Positions 55,772-64,000 of a stretch of 64,000 bases of DNA are shown here, piece after piece. The first letter of the stretch is position 1, and the number at the start of each line of letters is the position of its first letter. Origin of the DNA: Methylorubrum populi (lineage in GTDB: Bacteria; Pseudomonadota; Alphaproteobacteria; Rhizobiales; Beijerinckiaceae); assembly GCF_002355515.1 (NCBI RefSeq), contig NZ_AP014809.1, positions 3,310,501-3,374,500 on the forward strand. The letters are read 5' to 3'. Below the pieces are notes generated by a model. It did not search any database and was not told where the DNA came from. It saw nothing but the letters and a program-made list of their open reading frames with translations. A program made the position numbers and the translations under genes.

Positions 55772-56479
55772 CTATTCGGCCGCGACGGCGTGGAGGCCGG
55801 CAAATTCCGGCGTGGCGATCCGCGCGGCCGGAGCCTGAGCCACCGGCACGTCCGTGGCCTCGTCGATCGGGACGAAGCAGCCGCGGTCGCCGCAATAGGC
55901 CAGCACCTGCCCGCTCTCGATCTCGAAGAACCAGCCGTGCAGGCGCAGCCCGCCGCGGGCGAGCGCCGCCGCCACGCTCGGATGCGTGCGCAGATTGTTG
56001 AGCTGGACCACCACGTTCTCGAGAGCGAGGGCGCGGTGTCGATCCTTCGGATCCATGCCCTCGGGATAGGCTTCGCAGACGATCCGGTTCGCCGCGTGGC
56101 TGTGGCGCAGCCAAGCCGCGACGTTGGGCATGTTGCCCAGGGCCTCGGGGTTCATCAGCCCCTTCATCGCCCCGCAATCGGAATGGCCGCAGATCACGAT
56201 GTCGCGCACGCCGAGCGCCACGACCGCATATTCGATGGCGGAGGAGACGCCGCCGTTCTGCTGCGAGAAGGGCGGGACGATGTTGCCGGCGTTGCGGCAC
56301 ACGAAGAGATCGCCCGGACCGGATTGCGTGATATGCTCCGGCGAGACACGAGAATCGGCGCAGGCGATGATGAGCGCCTGCGGCTGTTGACCGTCGCGCA
56401 CCAGTTGCTGGTACATCTGCTGCTGGCCCGGGAAGATCGTTCCGCGGAAGTTCGAGAGACCTTGAATAATGCCGTCCAC
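55772..56479 (-). CDS. Beta-class carbonic anhydrase
   Basis: 235-residue zinc enzyme interconverting CO2 and bicarbonate. Zinc ligands C40, D42 (CADSRV), H99 and C102 (GHSDCGAM) are all present, as is R44. GDLFVCRNAGNIVPPF and GVSSAIEYAVVALGV are family segments. No export signal, so cytoplasmic. It is the first gene of a two-gene unit with the SulP transporter, likely supplying or trapping bicarbonate, relevant to PEP carboxylase in serine-cycle methylotrophs (inference). Confidence 0.94.
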   Translation of the reverse strand: MDGIIQGLSNFRGTIFPGQQQMYQQLVRDGQQPQALIIACADSRVSPEHITQSGPGDLFVCRNAGNIVPPFSQQNGGVSSAIEYAVVALGVRDIVICGHSDCGAMKGLMNPEALGNMPNVAAWLRHSHAANRIVCEAYPEGMDPKDRHRALALENVVVQLNNLRTHPSVAAALARGGLRLHGWFFEIESGQVLAYCGDRGCFVPIDEATDVPVAQAPAARIATPEFAGLHAVAAE

Positions 56480-56778
56480 GGCAAACCTCGCTGTCCGTCA
56501 CCACGCGTGAGCAGCCGCGTTGGGACGCATGAGTGCTGGCTGGATGACAGGCGGGGCTCCGCCTGCCGAGTCGCGAAGGTCACCAGACGGGACGCCGGCT
56601 GACCGGCGCCTCCGTCAGGCACAAGGCCGCCCGCGCCGCGGCAAGATCTGCGGCGACGTGAGAGCCGGTACGATGTCGTCCGGAGAGCCCGGTCGGCCCG
56701 AACGGGCGACCGGACATGGCTTTGCGGAAGACCGCGGTCCGCCCTGCGGCGCGTGAAACGCCGCGAGGCAGCCGGCCC

Positions 56779-57090
56779 TTACCGGGCGCGCCGCGGCGCG
56801 GTGCCCGCGGCCCAGTGCGGCTCGACCGCACCCCGACGCACGGCCGAGCGGGCCACGCCGCCCTTGGCACCCGCGTTCTCACTGAGCATCGGCGCGCCGA
56901 GGATCTGACCGGTGCCCATCCGCTGCGAGTGGAGCGAGCGGGGGTCGTGGTAGGGATCGTCCACGTAGCTGCTCATGAAGCCGCCGCCGGCCTGCTGGCG
57001 GCTGCCGCTTCCACCGTCCTGTGCCTGAGCCGAGATCGGCAACGCAAGCGCCATCGCCGACAGCATACCGATAGTCATCATGCGCTTCAT
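56779..57090 (-). CDS. Small secreted protein, unknown function
   Basis: 103 residues: signal peptide MKRMMTIGMLSAMALALPIS ending near AQAQ-DGG. The mature part is short, glycine/serine-rich, then polar (SSYVDDPYHDPRSLHSQRM) and basic at the end. No domain recognised. The upstream DNA is A+T-rich and would contain its promoter. RBS AGAGAGGAATTC lies ahead of the start. Confidence 0.7.
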   Translation of the reverse strand: MKRMMTIGMLSAMALALPISAQAQDGGSGSRQQAGGGFMSSYVDDPYHDPRSLHSQRMGTGQILGAPMLSENAGAKGGVARSAVRRGAVEPHWAAGTAPRRAR

Positions 57091-57933
57091 GTCGAATTCC
57101 TCTCTTAATCCCTGAGAACCGAAGTTTTTTTCTTGTTACCTGACTGCATTAGGAGAGTAATTCCGGGATTTATATTTTGAAAGTGCGTTTTATCACCAAG
57201 TTATTGTAAAAAATTAATCCCGAGCTTCTGCCGTCTTGGTGCGCAGGAGCACGCGACATCGCTCAGAAAGTCCTCAGATGAGGATGAAATTTGAATGAGA
57301 ACTTTCAGGATTTAATCCGTCCGCCGATCGACAAAGTGACCCGTGATGGCCGGATGCGGATCGATCCGGATGCGACGGGTTCCGCCTGATCGGAGCGGAC
57401 AAGGCATCGACGAGCCCGCGCGGTGCTTGCGCGCAGTCGAGATCCGTCATCCCGAGGGGATCCGATGGATGTGGTGTGGGCAGCGGTCACGTCGGCGATC
57501 GGCCGAGAGATGGCTGGATGATCCGCAGGTGAGAGAACGAGCGAACGCGGCACTATTCCGGTCGATGGCGCCAGGAGGCCGGGCGGCACCGGCAAAGATC
57601 GCTCTCGACGATGCGCAACGGGCGGCAGGCGCGAAACGTCTTCGGCGGTGTCAGAGGCGGATCGGGCCGCCCGGGATGTCCGGCACGCATCTGCCGCGGC
57701 GGCGGCGCAGACGAAAGCAGAACGATGACCGGGCGGATCTGTCGCGAGAAAGTCTGAAGCCGGATCCGACCTGATGCGCCCAAGTCTTATCGGCTTGGCC
57801 GCAGCGGCAACGCGCGCATGTTCGCCAAGCCGGCATCCGGTTCGACCGGAGGATGCTTCGAAGCGGCGGCGCGACGAGGGTCGGTCGGCCCGGCGGGGTG
57901 AGCTGGGCCGACTCCCGTGGCGTCGCGCGGACC
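57091..57933. other. 843-base region without a supported gene
   Basis: The stretch upstream of the small secreted protein. About 57110-57320 is rich in A and T and probably holds its promoter. The rest is GC-rich and contains frames (for example 57343-57774) made of arginine-rich low-quality sequence with no motif or RBS. I see no tRNA, repeat or insertion sequence. Confidence 0.55.
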
Positions 57934-58332
57934 TCAGCGGCCCTTCGTGTCTTGCTTGCGCTTCAGGATCGCGTCCATCTGCGCAATCTCGGCATCCTGC
58001 GCTTTGACGATCTCCTCGGCGAGTTTGCGGATCTCAGGATCCTTCGAATGTTCGAGGGCAATTTTCGCCATCGCGATCGCACCGCGGTGGTGCGGGATCA
58101 TCCCGCGCACGAAATCGGCGTCGACATCGTTGGTGTAGCGGATGTCCATGTCGCGATGCATGCGGGCGTCGGCGTCGCGAAACGCCCGCGTCGCAGGGCT
58201 GTCGTTCAGCTCGGTTTTTGCCGCCGGCCCGCCGTGCTGATGATGGTGATGCCCGTCGCCGGCCGTGGCCGGACCGGCCGGAAGGCCGACGAGGAGGCCG
58301 GCAAGGAGGGCGGAGCGATACGCTTTCATCAT
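57934..58332 (-). CDS. DUF305 family secreted protein, His-rich
   Basis: 132 residues. A signal peptide (about 1-23) ends near GPATAG-DGHHHHQHGG, so the mature protein starts with a histidine tract. DUF305 follows with the core FVRGMIPHHRGAIAMAKIALEHSKDPEIRKLA, where MIPHH and the histidine pattern could bind metal. Function of DUF305 is not established. ATG 58332 has AAGGA upstream (ATG 58329 is possible). It follows another secreted gene by 28 bases and probably forms one unit. Confidence 0.83.
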   Translation of the reverse strand: MMKAYRSALLAGLLVGLPAGPATAGDGHHHHQHGGPAAKTELNDSPATRAFRDADARMHRDMDIRYTNDVDADFVRGMIPHHRGAIAMAKIALEHSKDPEIRKLAEEIVKAQDAEIAQMDAILKRKQDTKGR

Positions 58333-58360
58333 CGGGTGCGTCCTTGGATCAGTCGGAGCA

Positions 58361-58756
58361 TTAGTCGAAGCGGGCACTGGCGGCGACGCCGCCGGGCGCG
58401 GAGATGCGGACGGCGCCGGTGGGCCGCTCCCCGAGAGCCGTCTCGGCCTTGCCGGTCAGCCGGCCGCCATCCGGGCTGAGGACGATGCGCGCGGTCTTGG
58501 CGCCGGATTTGAAGATCGCGACCGCGGAGAAGCCGTCGACCGGCACGGGCTTGCCGTTGCCGTCGCTCAGATAGACCGAGACGGTCTCGGCCCGCGTCAC
58601 GAGTTCGGCGTGCCACGCGCCCGCACCCTCGATGCGCCCGCCGTTGGGGCCGGGCGGATGGTCGTGATCGTGAGAGTTGCTGCCGGAATGCTGCGCACTC
58701 GCCGGCGCGGCGAGGAGGGCGAGCGCCAGGGCGGCGCAATGCAAGACACGGTTCAA
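58361..58756 (-). CDS. Secreted His-rich protein with probable TTG start
   Basis: 131 residues. The coding frame has no ATG near its signal peptide; TTG at 58756 (NRVLHCAALALALLAAPASA) preceded by AGGGAGA is the likely start. The mature region begins QHSGSNSHDHDHPPGP with a histidine-rich metal-binding look, then a small beta domain (HAELVTRAETVSVYLSD, ARIVLSPDGGRL). Function unknown. It sits in a run of three exported genes on this strand, with DUF305 downstream. Confidence 0.6.
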   Translation of the reverse strand: MNRVLHCAALALALLAAPASAQHSGSNSHDHDHPPGPNGGRIEGAGAWHAELVTRAETVSVYLSDGNGKPVPVDGFSAVAIFKSGAKTARIVLSPDGGRLTGKAETALGERPTGAVRISAPGGVAASARFD

Positions 58757-58762
58757 CGGTCG

Positions 58763-58769
58763 TCTCCCT
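58763..58769 (-). promoter_or_regulatory. Ribosome binding site supporting the TTG start
   Basis: AGGGAGA on the minus strand, about six bases before TTG 58756. No ATG or GTG start in frame lies at a comparable distance. Confidence 0.5.
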
Positions 58770-58984
58770 GAATGATGGAATGAGTGTCTGATGCTCTCGG
58801 TCGGGCGGCCGCGGCTTTCGTGCCGCGATCCGCGCATCGAGGGCGCCGCTGGATGCCGCGGCTTAGGCATGGCACGTCCGGATGCTTGGGCGCTGCCAGC
58901 GCCGCCATGGAACGACCCGACTGTCGATTGGGCGCGTGCCGTCGAGGCGACGTCAGCCGGCCACGCAGCACCGGATGAGGCGGG

Positions 58985-59422
58985 TCAGGCCCCGCGTCGG
59001 GGAGGTTCGACCTGGGTGTCGGGCACGATGCCCGACAGGAGCGGTGCATCGCCGGCACGCGCGCGATCACGCGCCGCCAAAGGGGGCAATCCCGGAAGCG
59101 GCGAAGGCACGAGTGCGGCCGCACAGCAGGACGACGGGGGATGTCCGCACGCACCGCCGGCCGAGCAGTCTAGGGAGGCACGCGTGACGGGACCGGCCTC
59201 GCTCACCGAGCCCTTCGGAACGGCGGTCAAGAAGATCGAGAAGCGCGCAGCCGCGACGAGATCTCCGGTGGTCATGATGTCGGGTGCCGCGGCGGGCACA
59301 GCCTGCGCGCGCGGCGCAGGCCGGTGGTCGCCATGCGCCTGGGCGCCGCACGGAATGAGCGATGCGGCGATCGCCACGATCGCTGCAACCAGCCAAAGCG
59401 CTATGGGACGGGCGGACGTCAT
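58985..59422 (-). CDS. Secreted hypothetical protein with a Cys-rich loop
   Basis: 145 residues. The signal peptide (IALWLVAAIVAIAASLIPCG) ends near AQAHGDHR, where a histidine pair follows. A central segment has cysteines (DCSAGGACGHPPSSCC) that could bind copper or form disulphides. The end is proline/arginine-rich. Function is unknown. With the two His-rich genes downstream it suggests a periplasmic metal (perhaps copper) response, as inference only. Confidence 0.55.
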   Translation of the reverse strand: MTSARPIALWLVAAIVAIAASLIPCGAQAHGDHRPAPRAQAVPAAAPDIMTTGDLVAAARFSIFLTAVPKGSVSEAGPVTRASLDCSAGGACGHPPSSCCAAALVPSPLPGLPPLAARDRARAGDAPLLSGIVPDTQVEPPRRGA

Positions 59423-59844
59423 CGACGCCGAGACCTATCACGGACCTTCGGGCACAGACAGGGGCAAAGAGAGCCGCGAACGAGGGGCGCTCCCGTACCG
59501 TGGCAGAGGCTACCCTTCTCGCAAACTCTGCGGCCGCGCATCGCCACCGATGGCGATCAGGGTCGAGAATTCCAAGGTCTGCTCGTCGCTTAGATCGCAA
59601 CCCAGGCGAGGCCACTCCCTCCAAATCGCGCGAGACGGCCGGGCAAAGGTTTAGCTCAGATACACCTCTGGCCCACCCGAGCTTGTCCTCCACTTAACCT
59701 TCTACGCTTTGTCGGCAATGATGGACTTGAGTGCTCTCCCATCAATACCCACAAGCCTGACGTAGTTTTTTCAATTCTTCTCTTGCATCGTTGCGCATCG
59801 CGTATGATCTTGGCGCCCGGGGGCCCCCGGAACGGACAGGCAGA
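59423..59844. other. 422-base upstream region of the MucR-like gene
   Basis: No gene supported. The half nearest the regulator (about 59640-59800) is richer in A and T than its surroundings and likely holds the promoter of this gene; MucR proteins often bind such DNA and control themselves (family knowledge). A GC-rich palindrome GGCGCCCGGGGGCCC lies just upstream of the start. Confidence 0.45.
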
Positions 59845-60327
59845 ATGACAGAAGAAAACCAAAAATCGTTCAATGACTTCGTAGAGCTGGCGAGCGACAT
59901 CGTCTCGTCGTACGTGTCGAACAACTCAGTGCCCGCGTCCGAGCTTCCGGGCCTGATCATCAACGTTCACGCCGCGCTGACCGGCCTGAGCAGCCCCGAG
60001 GCCGCCGCCGCTCCCGCCGAGGAAGTGATCGAGAAGCCGTCCTCCGCGCAGATCCGCAAGTCCGTCACCCCGGACGCGATCATCAGCTTCATCGACGGCA
60101 AGCCCTACAAGACGCTCAAGCGCCATCTCGGCACCCACGGCCTCGACCCCTACTCGTATCGTCAGCGCTACGGCCTGCCGAACGACTACCCGATGGTCGC
60201 TCCGAACTACGCCGCGCAGCGCTCCGCCCTGGCGAAGTCGATCGGCCTCGGCCGGCCGGGGGGGCGTATCGAGGACGAGGCTCCCGCGCCCGAGCCGAAG
60301 TCGCGCTCGCGCCAGAAGGTCGCCTGA
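59845..60327 (+). CDS. MucR/Ros-family transcriptional regulator lacking the zinc cysteines
   Basis: 160 residues. The MucR domain shows SVTPDAIISFIDGKPYKTLKRHLGTHGLDP, and YRQRYGLPNDYPMVAPNYAAQRSALAKSIGLG, matching the family. Ros and MucR bind zinc with Cys-x2-Cys and two His. Here the cysteine positions read S81 and D84 (SFID), while H94 and H98 remain. Zinc-free Ros-like proteins are known from Mesorhizobium (recollection), so the fold may still work. MucR controls exopolysaccharide, motility and symbiosis or virulence genes in relatives. Confidence 0.9.
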   Translation: MTEENQKSFNDFVELASDIVSSYVSNNSVPASELPGLIINVHAALTGLSSPEAAAAPAEEVIEKPSSAQIRKSVTPDAIISFIDGKPYKTLKRHLGTHGLDPYSYRQRYGLPNDYPMVAPNYAAQRSALAKSIGLGRPGGRIEDEAPAPEPKSRSRQKVA

Positions 60328-60465
60328 TTCGACGCTCGCCGCCGCGACGGCCGGGCAAATCGTTCGGTCGTGAAACCTTTGCCTTCGGCGAGCGTCAACC
60401 GCATGATCGAGACGACGAGCGGATTTCCCTCCGCTCCCGGCGGCGAGCCGCCCCGAGGACATGCG

Positions 60466-60963
60466 ATGGCGGGTTTGCCCACCCTTCTTCTGGATATTGC
60501 CGGCACGATCTGCGCGCTGCCGCGGGGCGAGATTCGGGAGATCCTCCCGTTGCCGCGCCTGCACGCGCCGCCGGCCGCGGGCGGTCCGCTCGCCGGCTTC
60601 CTGAACCTGGCCGGCGAGCCGCTGCCCGTCGTCGATCTCGCGGCGCTCTTCGATCTGCGCTCGGCGGCCGGCGACGATCCTTACCGGCATGTCCTGCTGG
60701 CACGGCAGGGCGCCATCGCCTTCCTCGTCGATCGGGCACTCGATCTCATCCAGATCGACACGGATGCCCTGCGTCCGGTGGAAGCTGCCCGCAGCCTGAA
60801 CGGCTGCGTGGTCGGTGAGTTCGCTTGGGCGGATCGACTCGTGCATCTCCTCTCGCTCGACCGGATCCTCACCCTGGAGGAGCGGACCCGGCTCGATGCG
60901 CTGACCCGGCAGGCGACGACGCGCCTCGCCCGGTTCGAGCCCGATGGGGCGCATCCCGTCTGA
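60466..60963 (+). CDS. CheW-like coupling protein (first of two)
   Basis: 165-residue CheW domain linking receptors to a CheA kinase. CheW traits: ICALPRGEIREILPLPRL, FLNLAGEPLPVVDLAALFDL and IAFLVDRALDLIQIDTDAL. The start at 60466 follows CGAGGACATGCG; an earlier ATG at 60403 is in frame but has no such site. It opens the cluster cheW-cheR-cheW-mcp and overlaps the cheR frame by 20 bases if cheR begins at its first ATG. Confidence 0.86.
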   Translation: MAGLPTLLLDIAGTICALPRGEIREILPLPRLHAPPAAGGPLAGFLNLAGEPLPVVDLAALFDLRSAAGDDPYRHVLLARQGAIAFLVDRALDLIQIDTDALRPVEAARSLNGCVVGEFAWADRLVHLLSLDRILTLEERTRLDALTRQATTRLARFEPDGAHPV

Positions 60964-62467
60964 GGCCCCCGTCGTGACGGCCCCCAAGGAGCGGGCGCGA
61001 CGCGCTGCGGGAACGACGGTCGATCCGGACTTTCCCGCCCTGAAAGCGCGGATCATCGCCCGCACGGGGCACAACTACTACGAAGACAAGGACGACCTGC
61101 TCTACGACCGTCTGCGCAAGCGCATGCGCATCCGCGGCCTGTCGGATTGCGCCGCCTATCTGAGCCTGCTCGACGGCGCCGCCGGCCGGGAGGAATGGGC
61201 CGCGCTCGAGGCCGAGATCACCATCGGCGAGACCTTCTTCTTTCGCTATGCGGAGCAGTTCGCCGCCCTGCGCGGGACGATCCTGCCTGAACTGATCGAG
61301 GCGCGCCGCGAGACGCGCCGCCTGCGGATCTGGAGCGCCGGTTGCTCGACGGGGGCGGAACCCTACTCGATCGCCATCCTCGTCCATGATTTGCTCGGCG
61401 AGGCGCTCGCCGACTGGACCGTGACGATCCTCGGCACCGATCTGAGCGCGGCGGCACTTGCCACCGCCCGCGAAGCGGAATTCGGACCGTGGGCCCTGCG
61501 CACCCTGGACACGGAGGAGCGCGCCCGCTGGTTTCGCCGCACGCCGGCGCGGCCGGGTCTGCCGCATGGCGGCTACGCCCTGCGGCCCGCCTTTCGCCGC
61601 ATGGTGCGCTTCGAGCGACAGAACCTGCTGAGCCTGATCGACGGCAGTGATCGGGCGCCGGCGAGCTTCGATCTCATCCTCTGCCGCAACGTCCTGATCT
61701 ATTTCAGTCCCGATCACGTCAACCGCATCGTGCGGGCGCTGGGCGAGCGGCTCAACCCGCGGGGCTGGCTCCTGATCGGCCATGCCGAGCCCAACCCGAC
61801 CTTCTCCCAATGGCTGCAGCCGATCGCCCTGCCGGGAACGGTCGCCTATCGCCCGATCGATACGCCGACGATCGAGCCGCCGCCCGTTCTCGTCCCCGCG
61901 ATACTCGATGCGGCGCCGATCCCACTCGCTCCGCCGCCCGACTTGGTGACGGACGCGCCTCCGGTGCCATGGCCCGCGCCGATACCGGATCCTCGGCCGG
62001 CCATCCCGCCGGAGCCGGTTCCGTTCCCCGCGTCACCCGCGACCGATCACCCGCTCTCGCCGGGCGATCTCCTGGCCGAGATCCGCGTGCTGGCCGATGC
62101 CGGCGAGACGGCGCGGGCCTGGCGCCGGCTGCACGAGGAGATCGACGGCTACGCCACCGATCCGGCTCTGCGCTACTACGAGGGACTTCTCGCGCTCGAT
62201 CTCGGGCGGGAGCGGGAGGCCGAGCGGGCTCTGCGGGGTGCGTTGTTTCTCGACCGCGGCTTCATCATGGCCCATTTCCAGCTCGGTCTGCTGCTCTCCC
62301 GCGGCGGGCGCCGCGGCGAGGCCTCCCGTGCCCTCGACAACGCGCTCCGCCTCGCGCAAGGACTGCGGCCCGAGACGATCCTGCCGGAGGGAGACGGAGT
62401 GAGCGCCGCACGCTTGGCCGAGAGCGCACGCCGCGTCCTGGCCGGTCTGAAGGTCAGCGACGCATGA
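60944..62467 (+). CDS. CheR-type methyltransferase with C-terminal TPR repeats
   Basis: 507 residues. CheR transfers methyl groups from SAM to glutamates of chemoreceptors. The CheR N-domain is DPDFPALKARIIARTGHNYYEDK; the SAM pocket is IWSAGCSTGAEPYSIAI, ILGTDLSAAALATA and FDLILCRNVLIYFS. A proline-rich linker (about 300-370) leads to a TPR-like C-terminus (about 370-500, LRYYEGLLALDLGREREAERAL). The GTG at 60974, with TGAGG upstream, is an alternative start avoiding the overlap with cheW. The TPR fusion recalls WspC of Pseudomonas. Confidence 0.9.
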   Translation: MGRIPSEAPVVTAPKERARRAAGTTVDPDFPALKARIIARTGHNYYEDKDDLLYDRLRKRMRIRGLSDCAAYLSLLDGAAGREEWAALEAEITIGETFFFRYAEQFAALRGTILPELIEARRETRRLRIWSAGCSTGAEPYSIAILVHDLLGEALADWTVTILGTDLSAAALATAREAEFGPWALRTLDTEERARWFRRTPARPGLPHGGYALRPAFRRMVRFERQNLLSLIDGSDRAPASFDLILCRNVLIYFSPDHVNRIVRALGERLNPRGWLLIGHAEPNPTFSQWLQPIALPGTVAYRPIDTPTIEPPPVLVPAILDAAPIPLAPPPDLVTDAPPVPWPAPIPDPRPAIPPEPVPFPASPATDHPLSPGDLLAEIRVLADAGETARAWRRLHEEIDGYATDPALRYYEGLLALDLGREREAERALRGALFLDRGFIMAHFQLGLLLSRGGRRGEASRALDNALRLAQGLRPETILPEGDGVSAARLAESARRVLAGLKVSDA

Positions 62468-63021
62468 AGATCGGTCTGACCGCCGGAGCTGACCCGAAGG
62501 CGCGCCATGCCGCGCTGCTCGACGCGCGCGCCGTCGCGCTGGCCGCGCGCGGGGCGGAGCAGGAGAAGACGGTCGAGACCGTGGCCTATCTCGTCTGCGC
62601 CTGCGGGCGGGAGCGGTACGGCCTGCCGCTCGCGGCGGTGGCGGGTGTCGCGCCCGAGCGGCCCTGCACCGGCCTGCCCGGCGCGCCGCCGGCACTCAAG
62701 GGGATCACGGCCGTCGCGGGCGCAATCGTTAGCGTGCTCGACCTCGCGGCCTGCCTCGGGCTTGACCGCGCCGGCGAAGAGGATGGGGGCCACGTGGTGC
62801 GCCTGCGCGCGCAGGAGCCGCCGATCGCCCTCTCGGTCGACCGCGTGATCGGCATCGCCCGGATCGACGTGGCGCTGGCGCAACCGATGAACCAACCGGA
62901 AAGTCTGGGACGCGGCCCGCTTTCGGGCTATGCACCGCCCGGCTCGGACAGGACGGGCGACATCCACGAGGGTTTCTCCCTCGTCGATCTGCCGGCCCTG
63001 CTCGCCCGCTTCTCGACCTGA
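62464..63021 (+). CDS. CheW-like coupling protein (second)
   Basis: 185 residues, second CheW domain of the cluster. Core segments YLVCACGRERYGLPLAAVAGV, GITAVAGAIVSVLDLAACLGL and IALSVDRVIGIARID are CheW-like, with an N-terminal extension of about 35 residues. Its ATG overlaps the cheR stop (ATGA). The WspD position in the Wsp cluster is similar. Confidence 0.86.
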   Translation: MKIGLTAGADPKARHAALLDARAVALAARGAEQEKTVETVAYLVCACGRERYGLPLAAVAGVAPERPCTGLPGAPPALKGITAVAGAIVSVLDLAACLGLDRAGEEDGGHVVRLRAQEPPIALSVDRVIGIARIDVALAQPMNQPESLGRGPLSGYAPPGSDRTGDIHEGFSLVDLPALLARFST

Positions 63022-63063
63022 CGGTCCAGGTCTCGAACCCTCCCCGCACCGCCTGCCGGAGCC

Positions 63064-64000
63064 ATGTCGCCCGTGTCGCTCTCGATCGGAAAACGCATCC
63101 TCCTCGGCTTCGTGGCGGCCAGCCTGATCGTGGCGGCTCTGGGCGCCTACGCCCTGCGCCAGATCGGCAGCGTGCGCGACATGACCGACCTGATCGTGAC
63201 CCGCGACGTCGGCGTGCTGCGCCAACTCGACGATCTCGGCAACGTCGCCCGCAACATGGGGCTCGTCCGGCGCAACGCGGTGATCGCCCTGCTGACGCAG
63301 GGCAACACGACGTCGCCATCGGCCCGGTCGGACGACTTTCTGGGAAGCTGGCGCCAGAACGTGTCGGAGTTGGACCGGCTTCTCAACACCATCGCCGGAG
63401 AGGTGAAGGATTACCAAGGCGGAGCGCTCTCGGCGGAGCGCGTCGCGGCCTGGGGCCGCCTCGGCGCCGTCATGTCCGAGACCGCGGAAGCCTTCCGCCA
63501 GGTCCGCAACGCGAGCGACCAGCAATTGCGCGCGGTCGATGCGCGCGACATCGCATCAGTCGAGGGCAAGAACGACGAGGTCAACCGGCTCCACGACGGG
63601 CTTTTGCGCAGCATCGCCAATGCCCGCACGGCCCTCGACGGAGTTATCGGCGCAGGTCAGCGCAGCGTCGGCGAGATCTACCGCAACAGCATCCTCTCCG
63701 TTGCGATCACCGTGGCGGCCTCAATCCTGCTCTCCATCCTGGTGACGGTGCTGATCAGCCGCGCGGTGGTGCGACCCCTTGAGGACGTGATGCGCTTCGT
63801 CGCGCAGATCGGCGACGGCGACCTGACCGGACGGCTGAACCGTACCGGCAACGACGAGATCGGGCGGCTCGGCGACACGCTGAACCGGATGGTGGCCGGC
63901 CTGTCCGACCTCGCCCGCACCAACCGCGCCGCCACCGCCGACCTGAACGCCGCCGCCGCCGAAATTCGCGCCTCGGCCCAGGAGCAGGCCGCGAGCGTCG
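63064..64000 (+). CDS. Methyl-accepting chemotaxis protein (3' end outside window)
   Basis: Open from ATG 63064 to the window edge, 312 residues so far. The first helix (LSIGKRILLGFVAASLIVAALGAYALRQIG) and a second at about 220-243 (ILSVAITVAASILLSILVTVLIS) bracket a helical periplasmic sensor of four-helix type. A HAMP domain follows (VVRPLEDVMRFVAQIGDGDLTGRLNRTGNDEIGRLGDTLN), then the start of the signalling coiled coil (EIRASAQEQAASV). The CheA-binding tip lies beyond the window. Confidence 0.92.
   Translation, partial: MSPVSLSIGKRILLGFVAASLIVAALGAYALRQIGSVRDMTDLIVTRDVGVLRQLDDLGNVARNMGLVRRNAVIALLTQGNTTSPSARSDDFLGSWRQNVSELDRLLNTIAGEVKDYQGGALSAERVAAWGRLGAVMSETAEAFRQVRNASDQQLRAVDARDIASVEGKNDEVNRLHDGLLRSIANARTALDGVIGAGQRSVGEIYRNSILSVAITVAASILLSILVTVLISRAVVRPLEDVMRFVAQIGDGDLTGRLNRTGNDEIGRLGDTLNRMVAGLSDLARTNRAATADLNAAAAEIRASAQEQAASV

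Noticed and set aside
53994..55838. 614-residue plus-strand frame over the SulP gene
   Set aside because: Antisense of SulP; His/Asp/Arg-rich repeats without a motif.
54192..56504. 770-residue minus-strand frame joining SulP and the carbonic anhydrase region
   Set aside because: Only the SulP part (to 55760) is coding in that frame; the 5' part is another frame of the carbonic anhydrase gene.
57343..57774. 143-residue plus-strand frame in the 57 kb gap
   Set aside because: Arg-rich low-quality sequence with no RBS or motif; the C-terminal RRRRRR is typical of a chance frame in GC-rich DNA.

Overview
The window is high-GC alphaproteobacterial chromosome, most likely Methylobacterium/Methylorubrum (Rhizobiales). 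The support is the fused ispDF, the MucR and NtrYX families, an alphaproteobacterial tRNA-His without G-1, a lipoyl domain on PDH E1-beta, and a gene order that I recall from rhizobia and Brucella. The genus is an inference from general similarity; no 16S rRNA gene is present.

Layout. (1) 1-9.1 kb: OprB-type porin (cut by the left edge), di-haem peroxidase, cupredoxin, a large GGDEF-EAL protein, Mn catalase, a DUF892 ferritin-like protein, and a spermidine-synthase-like protein. (2) 9.1-16.2 kb: tRNA-His, ClC-type channel, kdsA, small secreted proteins, queF, eno, ftsB-like. (3) 16.4-29.7 kb: pdhA-pdhB-DUF5076-pdhC-lpd. After an accessory block (YoaK, L,D-transpeptidase, PQQ-type sugar dehydrogenase, SleB-like hydrolase) come lipA and a Coq10/RatA protein, so pyruvate dehydrogenase and the lipoate maker for its lipoyl domains lie close together. 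(4) 29.7-38.8 kb: accessory block with Lrp/ornithine cyclodeaminase, ABC exporter/phosphatase, a lone APS kinase, and a PaoABC-like molybdenum aldehyde oxidoreductase. (5) 38.8-54 kb: pncC-type cinA, ispDF, dusB, ntrB, ntrC, then a low-GC insert (an orphan 365-aa protein and an XRE regulator) and a helicase, then ntrY, ntrX, hfq, hflX. (6) 54-59.4 kb: SulP transporter with beta-carbonic anhydrase, and small secreted, partly His-rich proteins. (7) 59.8-64 kb: a MucR-like regulator without its zinc cysteines, then cheW-cheR(TPR)-cheW-mcp, cut by the right edge.

The backbone kdsA/eno/ftsB/pdh/lpd/lipA/coq10/cinA/ispDF/dusB/ntrBC/ntrYX/hfq/hflX is a conserved rhizobial order interrupted by blocks of strain- or genus-level cargo. 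The least explained cargo is the A+T-rich two-gene unit between ntrC and the helicase/ntrY (44.5-46.3 kb). It is the best candidate for something undescribed, although its function cannot be read from the sequence. No rRNA, insertion sequence, prophage or CRISPR array was seen.
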